DNA of 64,000 nucleotides, taken from positions 1-64,000 of the forward strand of contig CAADUJ010000008.1 in the NCBI GenBank assembly GCA_900752195.1, read 5' to 3'. This DNA comes from an uncultured Negativicutes bacterium. GTDB taxonomy: Bacteria > Bacillota > Negativicutes > Veillonellales > Megasphaeraceae. Of this stretch, positions 37,400-45,822 are shown one piece after another. Below the pieces are notes generated by a model. The model ran no database searches. It saw only the letters and a program-made list of their open reading frames with translations, and was not told the DNA's origin. Position numbers and translations under genes: made by a program. The number at the start of each line of letters is the position of its first letter. Position 1 is the first letter of the stretch.

Positions 37400-37451
37400 C
37401 AATGTATTTATTAAAAGGAATACTTTTTTGACCAACCTGTAACAAAAGGGA

Positions 37452-37500
37452 CAAAATAGTGTTATTTTTTGACAACTATTGTAAAAAAGTGTTATTTTCT
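37452..37500. promoter_or_regulatory. Direct-repeat operator upstream of pocR
   Basis: AGTGTTATTTT occurs at 37458-37468 and again exactly 30 bases later at 37488-37498, each with A-rich flanks. The second copy, within AAAAAAGTGTTATTTT, matches the element upstream of the BMC operon promoter. Three helical turns between copies fits binding of a protein dimer or two monomers on one face of the DNA. Confidence 0.6.
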
Positions 37501-37504
37501 ACAT

Positions 37505-37557
37505 AAAAAACCGGCCTCCCAATCGTCAGCCTTTTAGTCTAACAATGGAAGGTCGGT
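37505..37557 (-). terminator. Probable terminator of the M48 peptidase gene
   Basis: Stem ACCGACCT / ACCGGCCT complement (8 bp with one G-U) around a 32-base loop, followed on the minus strand by TTTTTT, about 50 bases after the peptidase stop. The large loop lowers confidence. Confidence 0.55.
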
Positions 37558-37607
37558 ATCTTGATTTCAGAGAGTCTCTTTTTTCATTTCTAATGACACT
37601 AGATGCG

Positions 37608-38879
37608 TTATTTCTTTTCCTGTGTACCTTTCGTGGTATCGTTCTTCGTATCTTTCTTTGCCGTGCCATTTTTATCCTTTTTGTCGTCCTTATTTTTCTT
37701 TTCTTTATAGCCGTACTTTTTCGTCCATTCCTTATTGATGTTCTGGATTTCTTTTTTACTCAGCATGGCCGGTTTACTCGTAAGGGCTTCCGTAAGTTTA
37801 GTCGTAAAGGTAGGGCCGTCATCGCCTGCAGCCAGTGTCATGAGGCGTTGGTCATTAAGGTAGACGTCATTACCGGATACGCGGGCGTCCCATGTCGGTT
37901 CTTTACTGGTAAGGGTATGGGTAACGACTTTGTTTTCCGATGGCGCTTCACCGTATACTCTATTGGTTACGCGTGAAATGTTACCGGCAACGAGGAAGGC
38001 CCGACGCCGTGATGAATAGTTCCCCGCCTTTGCTGGTGTAAGGACAGGTTTTGCATTGACATAGACCGTAGCGCCACCGACCTGGACGTGGTTACCAGAC
38101 CATTGCGTCATGCGGCCTGCCAGTTTTTCAATACGCGAAGACATCTGCGGGTGGTTGTTCGGCCGTAAAACGCGTCCCCAGCCTTCTTGATACAGTTCAC
38201 CGTATTGTTCGTACACGTATTCCATAGAAGAAGCGGCGCCGCCGACGTTATATTGCGTGTTCTTCAAGACTTTGAATCCTTCTGAATCGGCTTGCTTTTC
38301 CTGATCCATCGTCACCATTTCATTGTCAATGTAATTGACGACAACCGATCCCAAAAGGATGTCCAAGAGTTCTGCATTGCCCCCAAACGCCACGTCGACA
38401 AGGGTAGCCACCCCGATGCTCTTTAACACACCATTGACGCCATGCCGTTTTTCACCGTGCTGCATTTCATGGCTCATCGTAAAAGCCAGTTCGTCGTCGT
38501 TCATGGCATCCATCATGCCCTTGTTGACAGAAATAATGCCACCAATCGTTTCAAAGGCGTTCAGGTCACTTGAAGGATTGACGTAGGCATCATAGTTGCG
38601 TTTTACCAGGCCTGTCGCCATGAGATTACTTTGAATCCGTTCCAGGCGGTTGCTGTAATATTCATTCTGTTCGACACCGGTTTTGGCCTGTACCTGATTA
38701 AGCATTTGGGGACTCTTTGCATTATCCATCTGCATGAGTCTTTGTTTTGCCATCGCCATGGCTGCCGCGCCATAGAGAAGTGTCTGCGCTGCCGATGCAG
38801 CACAGGCCATGCCAACAGGGACGACGCAAAGAGTCGTTCCGACAACAGCCGCAATGATATGTTTCTTCAGTTGTTTCAT
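37608..38879 (-). CDS. Exported M48-family zinc metallopeptidase
   Basis: A 423-residue protein with a signal peptide (MKQLKKHIIAAVVGTTLCVV, cleavage likely after ACAAS). The zinc site is SHEMQHGEKRHG (HExxH) and the downstream EKQADSEGFKVL supplies the third ligand region. C-terminal ~40 residues are Lys-rich (KEKKNKDDKKDKNG). Likely a periplasmic or membrane-associated protease for quality control. The start is ATG 38879, eight bases after AGGGG; a GTG just before is less likely. Confidence 0.9.
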   Translation of the reverse strand: MKQLKKHIIAAVVGTTLCVVPVGMACAASAAQTLLYGAAAMAMAKQRLMQMDNAKSPQMLNQVQAKTGVEQNEYYSNRLERIQSNLMATGLVKRNYDAYVNPSSDLNAFETIGGIISVNKGMMDAMNDDELAFTMSHEMQHGEKRHGVNGVLKSIGVATLVDVAFGGNAELLDILLGSVVVNYIDNEMVTMDQEKQADSEGFKVLKNTQYNVGGAASSMEYVYEQYGELYQEGWGRVLRPNNHPQMSSRIEKLAGRMTQWSGNHVQVGGATVYVNAKPVLTPAKAGNYSSRRRAFLVAGNISRVTNRVYGEAPSENKVVTHTLTSKEPTWDARVSGNDVYLNDQRLMTLAAGDDGPTFTTKLTEALTSKPAMLSKKEIQNINKEWTKKYGYKEKKNKDDKKDKNGTAKKDTKNDTTKGTQEKK

Positions 38880-38950
38880 CACTTCATCCCCTATTCATCC
38901 AGTCTTCACATATACAAGAGTTGTATGCAATCAATGGTAGACCTGGTTTT

Positions 38951-39226
38951 CTATCCGCTCTGCTCATCGTCCAAGGATATGGAACCGCTACAAAGGGCCT
39001 CTTTCTTTGCTTTCGGCCAGCCTTTGATGACAGCTTCCCAGTGCATCGCTTCGTGCTTTGTAGGGAAGGAATCACTCCACGCAAGGACGACAGGCCGCCG
39101 AGTGCGAGTATACTTAGCGCCAGGGCCTGCACCATTATGGGCAGCTACGCGCCTTTTGACATCTGTCGTCCAACCCGTATACAGCGTATCGTCAGCACAG
39201 CGGACAATATAAGTACTATATGGCAA
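38951..39226 (-). CDS. GIY-YIG nuclease-superfamily protein (YhbQ/UPF0213 type)
   Basis: A 91-residue single-domain protein. The GIY-YIG pattern appears as TYIVRCADDTLYTGWT, followed by the conserved Arg in DVKRRVAAHN, KYTRTRRPVVL and the Glu-containing HWEAVIKGWPKAKKEAL. Stand-alone members are possible DNA-repair endonucleases with no clear assigned substrate. It lies 71 bases upstream of the M48 peptidase, with convergent/divergent neighbours elsewhere, and is probably monocistronic or paired with it. Confidence 0.88.
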   Translation of the reverse strand: MPYSTYIVRCADDTLYTGWTTDVKRRVAAHNGAGPGAKYTRTRRPVVLAWSDSFPTKHEAMHWEAVIKGWPKAKKEALCSGSISLDDEQSG

Positions 39227-39318
39227 GGAGGTTCCTGCTTTCTGTAGTAGATTTCAAGGCTATTATAGCATATTTAGCCCTCATAGGGTATGACTTCCTA
39301 TATACCGACTCTGACGTA

Positions 39319-39347
39319 CTGACAGGGCACCTATATTTTTGTATAAT
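39319..39347 (+). promoter_or_regulatory. Promoter of selD
   Basis: CTGACA (39319-39324), 17-base spacer, TATAAT (39342-39347), about 50 bases before the selD ATG. Confidence 0.85.
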
Positions 39348-39396
39348 AGATATAACATTCTGTCCCTGGGGACGGACAGGTAAAGGAGGTGGCCCT

Positions 39397-40431
39397 ATGG
39401 ATGATACGAAAAAATTGACTCAACTTACCTCGTGTGCCGGTTGAGGCGCGAAACTCGGTGCCAAGGCCTTGGCACAATTATTAGATAACTTACCGAATCA
39501 TTACGATGAAAATCTTCTCGTCGGGTATGATAAAAGCGATGACGCATCGGTATACCGCATCCGTGACGACTTAGCTCTCGTCCAGACCGTCGACTTCTTC
39601 CCGCCCATCGTAGATGACCCCTACTTATTCGGTCAGATTGCCGCAGCCAATTCCCTAAGCGATATATATGCCATGGGTGCTACGCCAAAACTGGCCATGA
39701 ACATCATGTGTGTCAGCCCACAGATGAATGAAGCTGATACGCGGGCCATCTTAGAAGGTGGCTACCAAAAAGCCTACGAAGCTGGTGTCATCGTCACTGG
39801 CGGCCATACAATTGAAGACAGGGAGCCTAAATACGGTCTTTCCGTCACGGGATTCGTCGATCCTAAGAAGATGCTCCTAAATTCATCTGTCCAGCCTGGC
39901 GATGTACTCATCTTAACAAAACCAATTGGTGTTGGCATCGTCATGACCGCAGCCCAAGGCGACATGATCGGCGATGTAGCCCTTCAGGAAGCGTATCGCT
40001 ACATGAGCCAGCTCAATAAGGAAGCACCTTCCATTATGTCCCGCTTTACCGTTCATAGCTGTACGGATGTGACAGGATTTGGTCTAATAGGGCACGCCTT
40101 TGAGATGGCTCGTGGCAGCGGCTATACGATTCATCTGGAAAGCACCTGCGTCCCCCTTTACGACGATGCGATTCCCATGGCATCTATGGGATTTGTCCCA
40201 GCCGGTGCCTATAGGAACCGCGATTTTACAGATGGCAACGTACGTTTTGCCGACGTATCTGTTGCGATGCAGGATGTACTCTTTGACCCCCAGACATCAG
40301 GTGGCCTGCTTATTGCAGTACCAGAAAAGGAAAGCACCCTTCTCCTGAAGGAACTGCAATCCGTCATTTCCTGTGCATCTATCATCGGTTATGTCACAGA
40401 AAAAGAAGACGTCCCCATCATCGTCACGTAA
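39397..40431 (+). CDS. selD: Selenide, water dikinase (selenophosphate synthase), itself a selenoprotein
   Basis: A 344-residue SelD that makes selenophosphate from selenide and ATP. The ATG at 39397 has a perfect AAAGGAGGT upstream. The frame is interrupted by TGA at 39442-39444, exactly at the catalytic position: SCAG-U-GAKLG, where other SelD proteins have Cys or Sec followed by the catalytic Lys. After the TGA the same frame continues with SelD sequence (DDLALVQTVDFFPPIVDDPY, VTGGHTIEDREP, HSCTDVTGFGLIGHA). A palindromic hairpin follows the TGA. Sec is far more likely than a frameshift or nonsense mutation. Ordinary gene callers would start at 39469 or later. Confidence 0.93.
39442..39480 (+). 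ncRNA. Bacterial SECIS hairpin in selD mRNA
   Basis: Starting at the UGA (39442-39444), the perfect palindrome GTGCCAAGGCCTTGGCAC (39458-39475) can fold into a stem with an apical loop 20-25 bases after the UGA, the distance expected for SelB recognition. GG lies in the loop. Confidence 0.72.
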
Positions 40432-40433
40432 AC

Positions 40434-40476
40434 GAAAGCCGTACTCCACAAATGCCATTGCAGGAGTACGGCTTTC
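40434..40476. terminator. Bidirectional hairpin between selD and the cyclophilin gene
   Basis: A 14-bp perfect stem (GAAAGCCGTACTCC and complement) with a 15-base loop, between converging genes. No long T-run on either side, so termination strength is uncertain. Confidence 0.7.
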
Positions 40477-40488
40477 AATATGAATATC

Positions 40489-40965
40489 TTATTTTTCTTC
40501 AATCCGTACGTGTTCCAATACGACCGGTTCGACAGGCTTATCGCGAAAATCCGTCTGGACGTTGCTGATTGCTTCGACGACATCATAGTGTTCCACGACG
40601 TTACCAAAAATGGAATGATGATTCTGCAGCCATGGCGTTGGAACGACAGTGACAAAGAACTGGGAGCTCCCCGTATTAGGACCTGCATTGGCCATGGCAA
40701 GAACGCCGGGCTGACTGAAATCGAGGCCCTCGCCGAATTCATCGGGAATTGTTTCGTCTGAGCCGCCAAATCCTGTGCCCTGCGGATCGCCACCTTGAAT
40801 CATGAAGTTGGCAATGATGCGGTGGAAGATGGTGCCATCATAAAACTTGCTTTCTGCAAGCTTTCTGAAGTTGGCTACCGTAATCGGAGCCTTGTCAGGG
40901 AACAGCTCAATCGTAAAGGTCCCCTGGTTCGTATCAAAATGTGCAAGCAATTTCTTTTCGCTCAT
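40489..40965 (-). CDS. Cyclophilin-type peptidyl-prolyl cis-trans isomerase
   Basis: A 158-residue cytosolic cyclophilin. Family motifs: FHRIIANFMIQGGDP (catalytic Arg and Phe), GVLAMANAGPNTGSSQFF and TPWLQNHHSIFGNVV. It lacks a signal peptide. The start at 40965 has AAAGGAG upstream; 40 further codons of open frame overlap the promoter and are not family-like. Confidence 0.95.
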   Translation of the reverse strand: MSEKKLLAHFDTNQGTFTIELFPDKAPITVANFRKLAESKFYDGTIFHRIIANFMIQGGDPQGTGFGGSDETIPDEFGEGLDFSQPGVLAMANAGPNTGSSQFFVTVVPTPWLQNHHSIFGNVVEHYDVVEAISNVQTDFRDKPVEPVVLEHVRIEEK

Positions 40966-40998
40966 AGTTAAATCTCCTTTCATCGCTTCGATTCCCTT

Positions 40999-41027
40999 AT
41001 TATACACGATGGTCTCTGGTCTGTCAG
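40999..41027 (-). promoter_or_regulatory. Promoter of the cyclophilin gene
   Basis: Minus-strand CTGACA (41022-41027), 17-base spacer, TATAAT (40999-41004). The -35 box overlaps the 3' end of the 5-formyl-THF cyclo-ligase gene. Confidence 0.85.
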
Positions 41028-41590
41028 CAATCACCGTCCGGTGAATCCGTAATGACCTGGTCGATACGGACGTCGTGTTCCTCACAAGGGATGACAGGAC
41101 GCATAGTCTTTCTTCGGCAGAGGACTATCGTCGGGAACGATGCGTTTTGTAAATAGCGGTCATAATAGCCGGCACCGTAACCGAGGCGCTGCCCCTTTGC
41201 ATTGCAGGTACAGCAGGGAATGATGGCTAAATCAATTTCATCAGCCTTGATGAGGGGCATATGATGACGCGGTTCCCAAAGGCCATAGTTTCCTTTTTCC
41301 AGATCCTCCCGCTTCGTAATGCGCCGCACTTCCAGAAAGCCCTTGGACACACAAAGGGGAACACCGACAATTTTTCCATCAGCCCACATATCTTCAATGA
41401 GCGGATACGTCTGGATTTCCCATTCGGTCCCCACAAAGATGAACACAGTCCGGCTCTTTTTGTATACGTCGGTCGCCTTTATGGCCTGACGGATCTCTTC
41501 GTCTGCTTTTCTACAATACGCCGGCGACAAGGTGCGTACACTGCTCACTACTTCCTTACGCAGTCTCTTTTTCTCTTCTTTACAAGTCAT
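41024..41590 (-). CDS. 5-formyltetrahydrofolate cyclo-ligase
   Basis: A 188-residue enzyme that recovers 5-formyl-THF as 5,10-methenyl-THF using ATP. The N-terminal basic motif KKRLRKEVVSSVRTL, the central TEWEIQTYPLI and the C-terminal signature QRLGYGAGYYDRYL are present. It is upstream of the cyclophilin gene on the same strand and divergent from hcp. Confidence 0.94.
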   Translation of the reverse strand: MTCKEEKKRLRKEVVSSVRTLSPAYCRKADEEIRQAIKATDVYKKSRTVFIFVGTEWEIQTYPLIEDMWADGKIVGVPLCVSKGFLEVRRITKREDLEKGNYGLWEPRHHMPLIKADEIDLAIIPCCTCNAKGQRLGYGAGYYDRYLQNASFPTIVLCRRKTMRPVIPCEEHDVRIDQVITDSPDGDC

Positions 41591-41663
41591 GGCTTTCCTC
41601 CCTTCTTTATATAGTATTATATCAGAAATTTTTTTATCTTTTGTTGTGAAAACAACAGAAAAA

Positions 41664-41686
41664 ACAGTATAGTTCCTCTATACTGT
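41664..41686 (+). promoter_or_regulatory. Inverted repeat over the hcp promoter
   Basis: A perfect 9-bp inverted repeat (ACAGTATAG, 5-base spacer, CTATACTGT). It contains TATACT (41679-41684), a likely -10 box, so a dimeric repressor bound here would block hcp. Not the known NsrR or HcpR consensus. Confidence 0.6.
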
Positions 41687-41744
41687 ACACATAGCAAGTA
41701 AGTAATCCATGTATATAGATAGAATTATCAAGGAGGTAATTTCA

Positions 41745-43313
41745 ATGGAACAAAAAATGTTTTGCTTTCAATGTGAACAAACTGCAGGTGGTACAGGCTG
41801 TACCGGATGTGCTGGCGTCTGTGGCAAACCTGCTGACGTAGCAGGGCTCCAGGATACGCTTACAAGCGCCCTTGTCGGTCTGGCCCGCACAGCTCTTCAG
41901 ACAAAGAAGACAACAGAAAAGACGTATGCCACTATCATTTCCGGCTTATTCACGACGATTACGAACGTCGACTTCAATGCCGTAACGGTTCAGGCTGCAG
42001 TTGATGGCGTCCATGCAGAAGCAAAAGCATTATCTGCAACACCGGCAGCAGATTACGATGTATCCCAGATTTGGACAGCTGATGAAGATATCCGCTCGCT
42101 CAAATCGCTCATTCTCTTTGGCATGCGCGGTATGGCCGCGTATGCATACCATGCTCTCATGCTCGGCAAAACCAATGACGAAGTAAACGAATTCTTCCTC
42201 AAAGGCCTTTCCGCTCTCGGCGAAGACTGGGGCATGGATAAGCTTCTCCCCATCGTCATGGAAACAGGCAAAGCAAACCTCGCCTGCATGGCTATGCTCG
42301 ATGAAGCTAATACATCGACCTATGGCACACCGGTACCAACAGAAGTATCCCTTACCGTTGAAAAAGGTCCGTTCATCGTCGTTACAGGCCATGATTTAAA
42401 GGACCTGGAACTCCTCTTGAAGCAGACCGAAGGAAAAGGCATCAACATTTATACGCATGGTGAAATGCTTCCGGCTCATGGCTATCCGGAATTGAAGAAA
42501 TACAAGCACTTAAAAGGCAACTTTGGTACAGCTTGGCAAAACCAGCAAAAAGAATTCGACGGCGTCCCCGGTGCGTTCCTCTTTACGACGAACTGCCTCA
42601 TGCCGCCTCGTCCATCCTATAAAGCCAATGTCTTTACGACTGAAACAGTTTCCTTCCCTGGCGTCGTTCACATCAGCGAAGACAAGGATTTCACACCAGT
42701 CATCGAAAAAGCTCTCGAACTCGGTGGTTATGCCGAAGATCAGCACTTCACCGGTATCAATGGCGGTCATAAAGTCATGACTGGTTTCGGTCACGGCACG
42801 ATTCTCTCTGTAGCAGATAAAGTCGTCGACGCTGTAAAAGCCGGTGCCATTAAGCACTTCTTCCTCGTCGGCGGTTGCGACGGCGCTCGTCCTGGCCGTA
42901 ACTACTACACCAATTTCGTTAAACAGACTCCGGCCGATACGGTTATCCTCACGTTGGCTTGCGGCAAATACCGCTTCAACGACCTCGACATCGATACGAT
43001 TGGTGGTCTCCCCCGCATCATGGACATGGGCCAGTGCAACGATGCCTACGGCGCTATTCAGGTAGCCCTCGCCCTCGCCAAAGTTTTCGATTGCGGTGTC
43101 AACGACCTTCCTCTTACACTCGTACTCTCGTGGTATGAACAGAAGGCTGTATGCATCCTCCTGACACTTCTCTATCTCGGCCTCAAGAATATCTATCTTG
43201 GACCTACACTTCCGGCCTTCCTCTCGAAGAACGTATTGAACTACCTCGTAGAAAACTTCAATATCACCCCGACGAGCACACCGGAAGAAGATTTGAAAAA
43301 GATTTTAGGATAA
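41745..43313 (+). CDS. hcp: Hydroxylamine reductase (hybrid cluster protein)
   Basis: A 522-residue hybrid-cluster protein. The N-terminal cysteine motif MFCFQCEQTAGGTGCTGCAG (Cys7, Cys10, Cys19, with later Cys26) binds the Fe-S cluster; the hybrid-cluster ligands lie in VTGHD, TNCLMPP, FLVGGCDGARPGR, VILTLACGKY and the final helical part. It reduces hydroxylamine and probably NO, protecting the anaerobe from nitrosative stress. The start at 41745 follows AAGGAGGT; the frame extends upstream but without family sequence. Single-gene unit. Confidence 0.96.
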   Translation: MEQKMFCFQCEQTAGGTGCTGCAGVCGKPADVAGLQDTLTSALVGLARTALQTKKTTEKTYATIISGLFTTITNVDFNAVTVQAAVDGVHAEAKALSATPAADYDVSQIWTADEDIRSLKSLILFGMRGMAAYAYHALMLGKTNDEVNEFFLKGLSALGEDWGMDKLLPIVMETGKANLACMAMLDEANTSTYGTPVPTEVSLTVEKGPFIVVTGHDLKDLELLLKQTEGKGINIYTHGEMLPAHGYPELKKYKHLKGNFGTAWQNQQKEFDGVPGAFLFTTNCLMPPRPSYKANVFTTETVSFPGVVHISEDKDFTPVIEKALELGGYAEDQHFTGINGGHKVMTGFGHGTILSVADKVVDAVKAGAIKHFFLVGGCDGARPGRNYYTNFVKQTPADTVILTLACGKYRFNDLDIDTIGGLPRIMDMGQCNDAYGAIQVALALAKVFDCGVNDLPLTLVLSWYEQKAVCILLTLLYLGLKNIYLGPTLPAFLSKNVLNYLVENFNITPTSTPEEDLKKILG

Positions 43314-43378
43314 TCCGACAAAAAAATAGAGCTGTGCTAAAATAAACGTTTACAGCAACTCTAAACAGTAGACCATTT

Positions 43379-43430
43379 AAGGGGCTGTAACAAAATGAAT
43401 TTGTTACTCGTTTTGTTACAGCCCCTTTTT
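43379..43430 (+). terminator. Terminator after hcp
   Basis: A 17-bp stem (AAGGGGCTGTAACAAAA and complement) with a 15-base loop, followed by T-run, 66 bases after the hcp stop. Confidence 0.85.
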
Positions 43431-43438
43431 GCTTCCGA

Positions 43439-43498
43439 TATAAAACAGATGGCTGGCATTTTTCATACATATGAAAAATGCCAGCCATCTGTTTTATA
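43439..43498. repeat. Perfect 28-bp inverted repeat with 4-base loop
   Basis: The arms 43439-43466 and 43471-43498 are exact complements around ACAT. It lies just after the hcp terminator and before the converging HAD gene. No clear T-run follows on either strand. It could act as a converging terminator, or be a miniature mobile element. Confidence 0.85.
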
Positions 43499-43610
43499 CG
43501 CTTTTGATAAGCCTTGCCAATTTTATTTTCGCAAGTTGCAGTACCGTTTGTGAGAAATGCATGGTTCTTTTTGGACAGCACCATACTGGAAAACCCGTTC
43601 TTTCGCATGG

Positions 43611-44474
43611 TTAGGAAGGTGACAATCCTGCTTGTTTTAAAGAAGCTCCCTGACAAAGGAAAAACCGTTGCACCACTTCTAATAATCCCTGTTCGTCGTT
43701 GGAATGCTTCGTCACATAATCAGCAACGGATTTAACTTCACTAGGAGCATTCGCCATGGCTACTCCTACCTGTGCATACTGCAACATACCGATATCATTA
43801 TAGCCGTCCCCACAAAATACAATTTGTGAGGGAGAAATGTGCAGCCCTGAGAAAAGCCGCTTCATACCGTACGATTTATCTACTCCATACGGAGTAACTT
43901 CCAGACAGTTCGGTTCAGAATGATACAGCGACGCTCTGCCCATATAGCGACTCTCTAAACTACGTTGTACCTGTGTCAGTTGAGATGAACTTCCTGTGAG
44001 CACACACTGGCATACGTTCTCTGGAATATGATCGATAAAGTTTTCATGCCATTCAATCGGCAGATGACTCCATTTAGACTCATTCTTCATGAATGCATCC
44101 GGACAGGTTCCGCTGATGATACGATTCGTATCGTACGTCATGATTCCTAATCCATACTGATATGCATCGTTCCATATATCCAGGAGAAGAGAGTGCGATA
44201 AATAGGTTTCAAACAACCGTTTCCCCGTCCTGTAATGCTGCACAATGGAACCATTAAAAGCGACCATATAGCCATCGAAAGAATCAAAACCCAATTGTTT
44301 TGCAATAGGATATATGCCTTCAAGCGGTCTTCCCGAAGCCAGCACAATTCGAATACCTTGTGTTTGCAAAGCCACCAGAACATCTCTTGTCTTAGGATCC
44401 AGTACTTTGTCTGACGTAACAGTCGTCCCATCAATATCCAATACAAGCCAACTATACGAATGCAAATTCTTCAC
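43611..44474 (-). CDS. Cof-type HAD-superfamily phosphatase
   Basis: A 287-residue HAD IIB hydrolase. Motif I is LDIDGTTV with the two aspartates, motif II in VLASGRPLEGI, motif IV GDGYNDIGML. Relatives dephosphorylate sugar phosphates or nucleotides. It is the last gene of an operon with D-serine ammonia-lyase, an AGCS symporter and a phosphodiesterase-like enzyme, which suggests it processes a phosphorylated intermediate of that pathway; the substrate is unknown. Confidence 0.9.
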   Translation of the reverse strand: MKNLHSYSWLVLDIDGTTVTSDKVLDPKTRDVLVALQTQGIRIVLASGRPLEGIYPIAKQLGFDSFDGYMVAFNGSIVQHYRTGKRLFETYLSHSLLLDIWNDAYQYGLGIMTYDTNRIISGTCPDAFMKNESKWSHLPIEWHENFIDHIPENVCQCVLTGSSSQLTQVQRSLESRYMGRASLYHSEPNCLEVTPYGVDKSYGMKRLFSGLHISPSQIVFCGDGYNDIGMLQYAQVGVAMANAPSEVKSVADYVTKHSNDEQGLLEVVQRFFLCQGASLKQAGLSPS

Positions 44475-44486
44475 CTTATATTTCGA

Positions 44487-45815
44487 TTATACTCCCATTT
44501 TCAAATACGCCTTACGAACGTCTTCCGGAACCATACTACCGCCTGTTGCCCAAGCAATATGTGTAGCCTGAGGCATGACGCTTTCTAAACCATTCTGGCG
44601 GATATATTGCGTTAGTACATCCGATTGGAGAAACGCTGCAAAAGCTGCACAAGAACTCGGTTCAATAAAGATATGTTCATTATCCAACAATCCGCGCATT
44701 AAATCGTACAACGTGTTATCCTGAATCGTTGCAATACCTGAAAGCAAAGGTTCCACAACACGTCCTACGAACGCAGACGGGCGGCCTACAGCCAGTCCAT
44801 CGGCTTCCGTTCGACCATCAATACCTACATCCTCTACAGAGATGCCGTCGTGCAATCCCGTAGCCATTCCTAACAACATGCAGCAAGCATGCGTCGGTTC
44901 CGTAAAGAAGCAGTGCACGTTGTCTCCAAATATTTCTTTCAATCCAAATGTTACACCACCGGGCGCACCACCAATACCACAAGGAATATATACGAACAGA
45001 GGATGATCGGCATCTACCGTAATATCCATATCTCGTAGTTGTGCCTGTAATCGACCACCAGCAACACTATAGCCTAAGAACAAGTCCTTAGAATTTTCAT
45101 CATCTACAAAATAGCTCATTGGATCGGCGTCTGAATTCTTACGTCCTTGTTCTACAGCAGCACAGTAATTGTCTTTATATTCAATTACCGTAACGCCTCT
45201 GCTACGCAGCAACTCTTTTTTCCACTGTTTTGCATCTGCCGACATGTGTACGATGACAGTAAAACCAATCTTAGCGCTCATGATGCCAATACTCATTCCA
45301 AGATTGCCCGTACTACCTACTTGTACTGTATATTGGCTGAAAAATTTCTGGAATTGCGGTTCAGCCAATTTCGCATAATTATCGCTTTCTTTTAAAAGAC
45401 CTTCTTTAAGAGCCAGCTCTTCTGCGTGTTTCAGTACTTCATAAATACCACCCCGTGCTTTTACAGAGCCGGATATAGGTAAATCGCTATCCATCTTTAA
45501 AAATAACGATCCTTCTATAGCAGCATGATAGTTCTGATCTAAAAACTGTTGCATAGACGGAATTTTTCGCAACTCCGATTCAATAATACCTTTCGTCGCC
45601 TTTAATTCTGGAAATACCGTTTCCAAATAAGGGGCAAAGCGCTGCAACCGTTTTTCAGCATCTACAATATCTTCTGTCGACACAGCATGAATATTCCATT
45701 TTTCTTGGGGGCATCTTTTAGGATTCAGCCAAAACGTTTCTTTTAATCCTGCTGCATCTTTCACAGCCGGAATCGTATCTTTATATTGTTCAATATTTTT
45801 TACCATAGTATCCAT
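44487..45815 (-). CDS. dsdA: D-serine ammonia-lyase (D-serine dehydratase)
   Basis: A 442-residue PLP enzyme that turns D-serine into pyruvate and ammonia. The PLP lysine is in SGSVKARGGIYEV, the phosphate-binding glycine loop in VGSTGNLGMSIG, and FLGYSVAGGRLQ and IPCGIGGAPGGVTFG are family blocks. AAGGAG is close to ATG 45815 and better spaced for ATG 45806, so the start may be three codons later. It is 7 bp after the AGCS gene. Confidence 0.95.
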   Translation of the reverse strand: MDTMVKNIEQYKDTIPAVKDAAGLKETFWLNPKRCPQEKWNIHAVSTEDIVDAEKRLQRFAPYLETVFPELKATKGIIESELRKIPSMQQFLDQNYHAAIEGSLFLKMDSDLPISGSVKARGGIYEVLKHAEELALKEGLLKESDNYAKLAEPQFQKFFSQYTVQVGSTGNLGMSIGIMSAKIGFTVIVHMSADAKQWKKELLRSRGVTVIEYKDNYCAAVEQGRKNSDADPMSYFVDDENSKDLFLGYSVAGGRLQAQLRDMDITVDADHPLFVYIPCGIGGAPGGVTFGLKEIFGDNVHCFFTEPTHACCMLLGMATGLHDGISVEDVGIDGRTEADGLAVGRPSAFVGRVVEPLLSGIATIQDNTLYDLMRGLLDNEHIFIEPSSCAAFAAFLQSDVLTQYIRQNGLESVMPQATHIAWATGGSMVPEDVRKAYLKMGV

Positions 45816-45822
45816 ATCTCCT

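Noticed and set aside
39397..39470. selD as a pseudogene with nonsense mutation
   Set aside because: The TGA lies exactly at the catalytic Sec/Cys position, with intact ribosome site, promoter, hairpin and downstream frame.
43264..43656. A 130-codon minus-strand open frame between hcp and the HAD gene
   Set aside because: It runs through two hairpins and the 3' ends of two real genes, and shows no family pattern; probably not coding.
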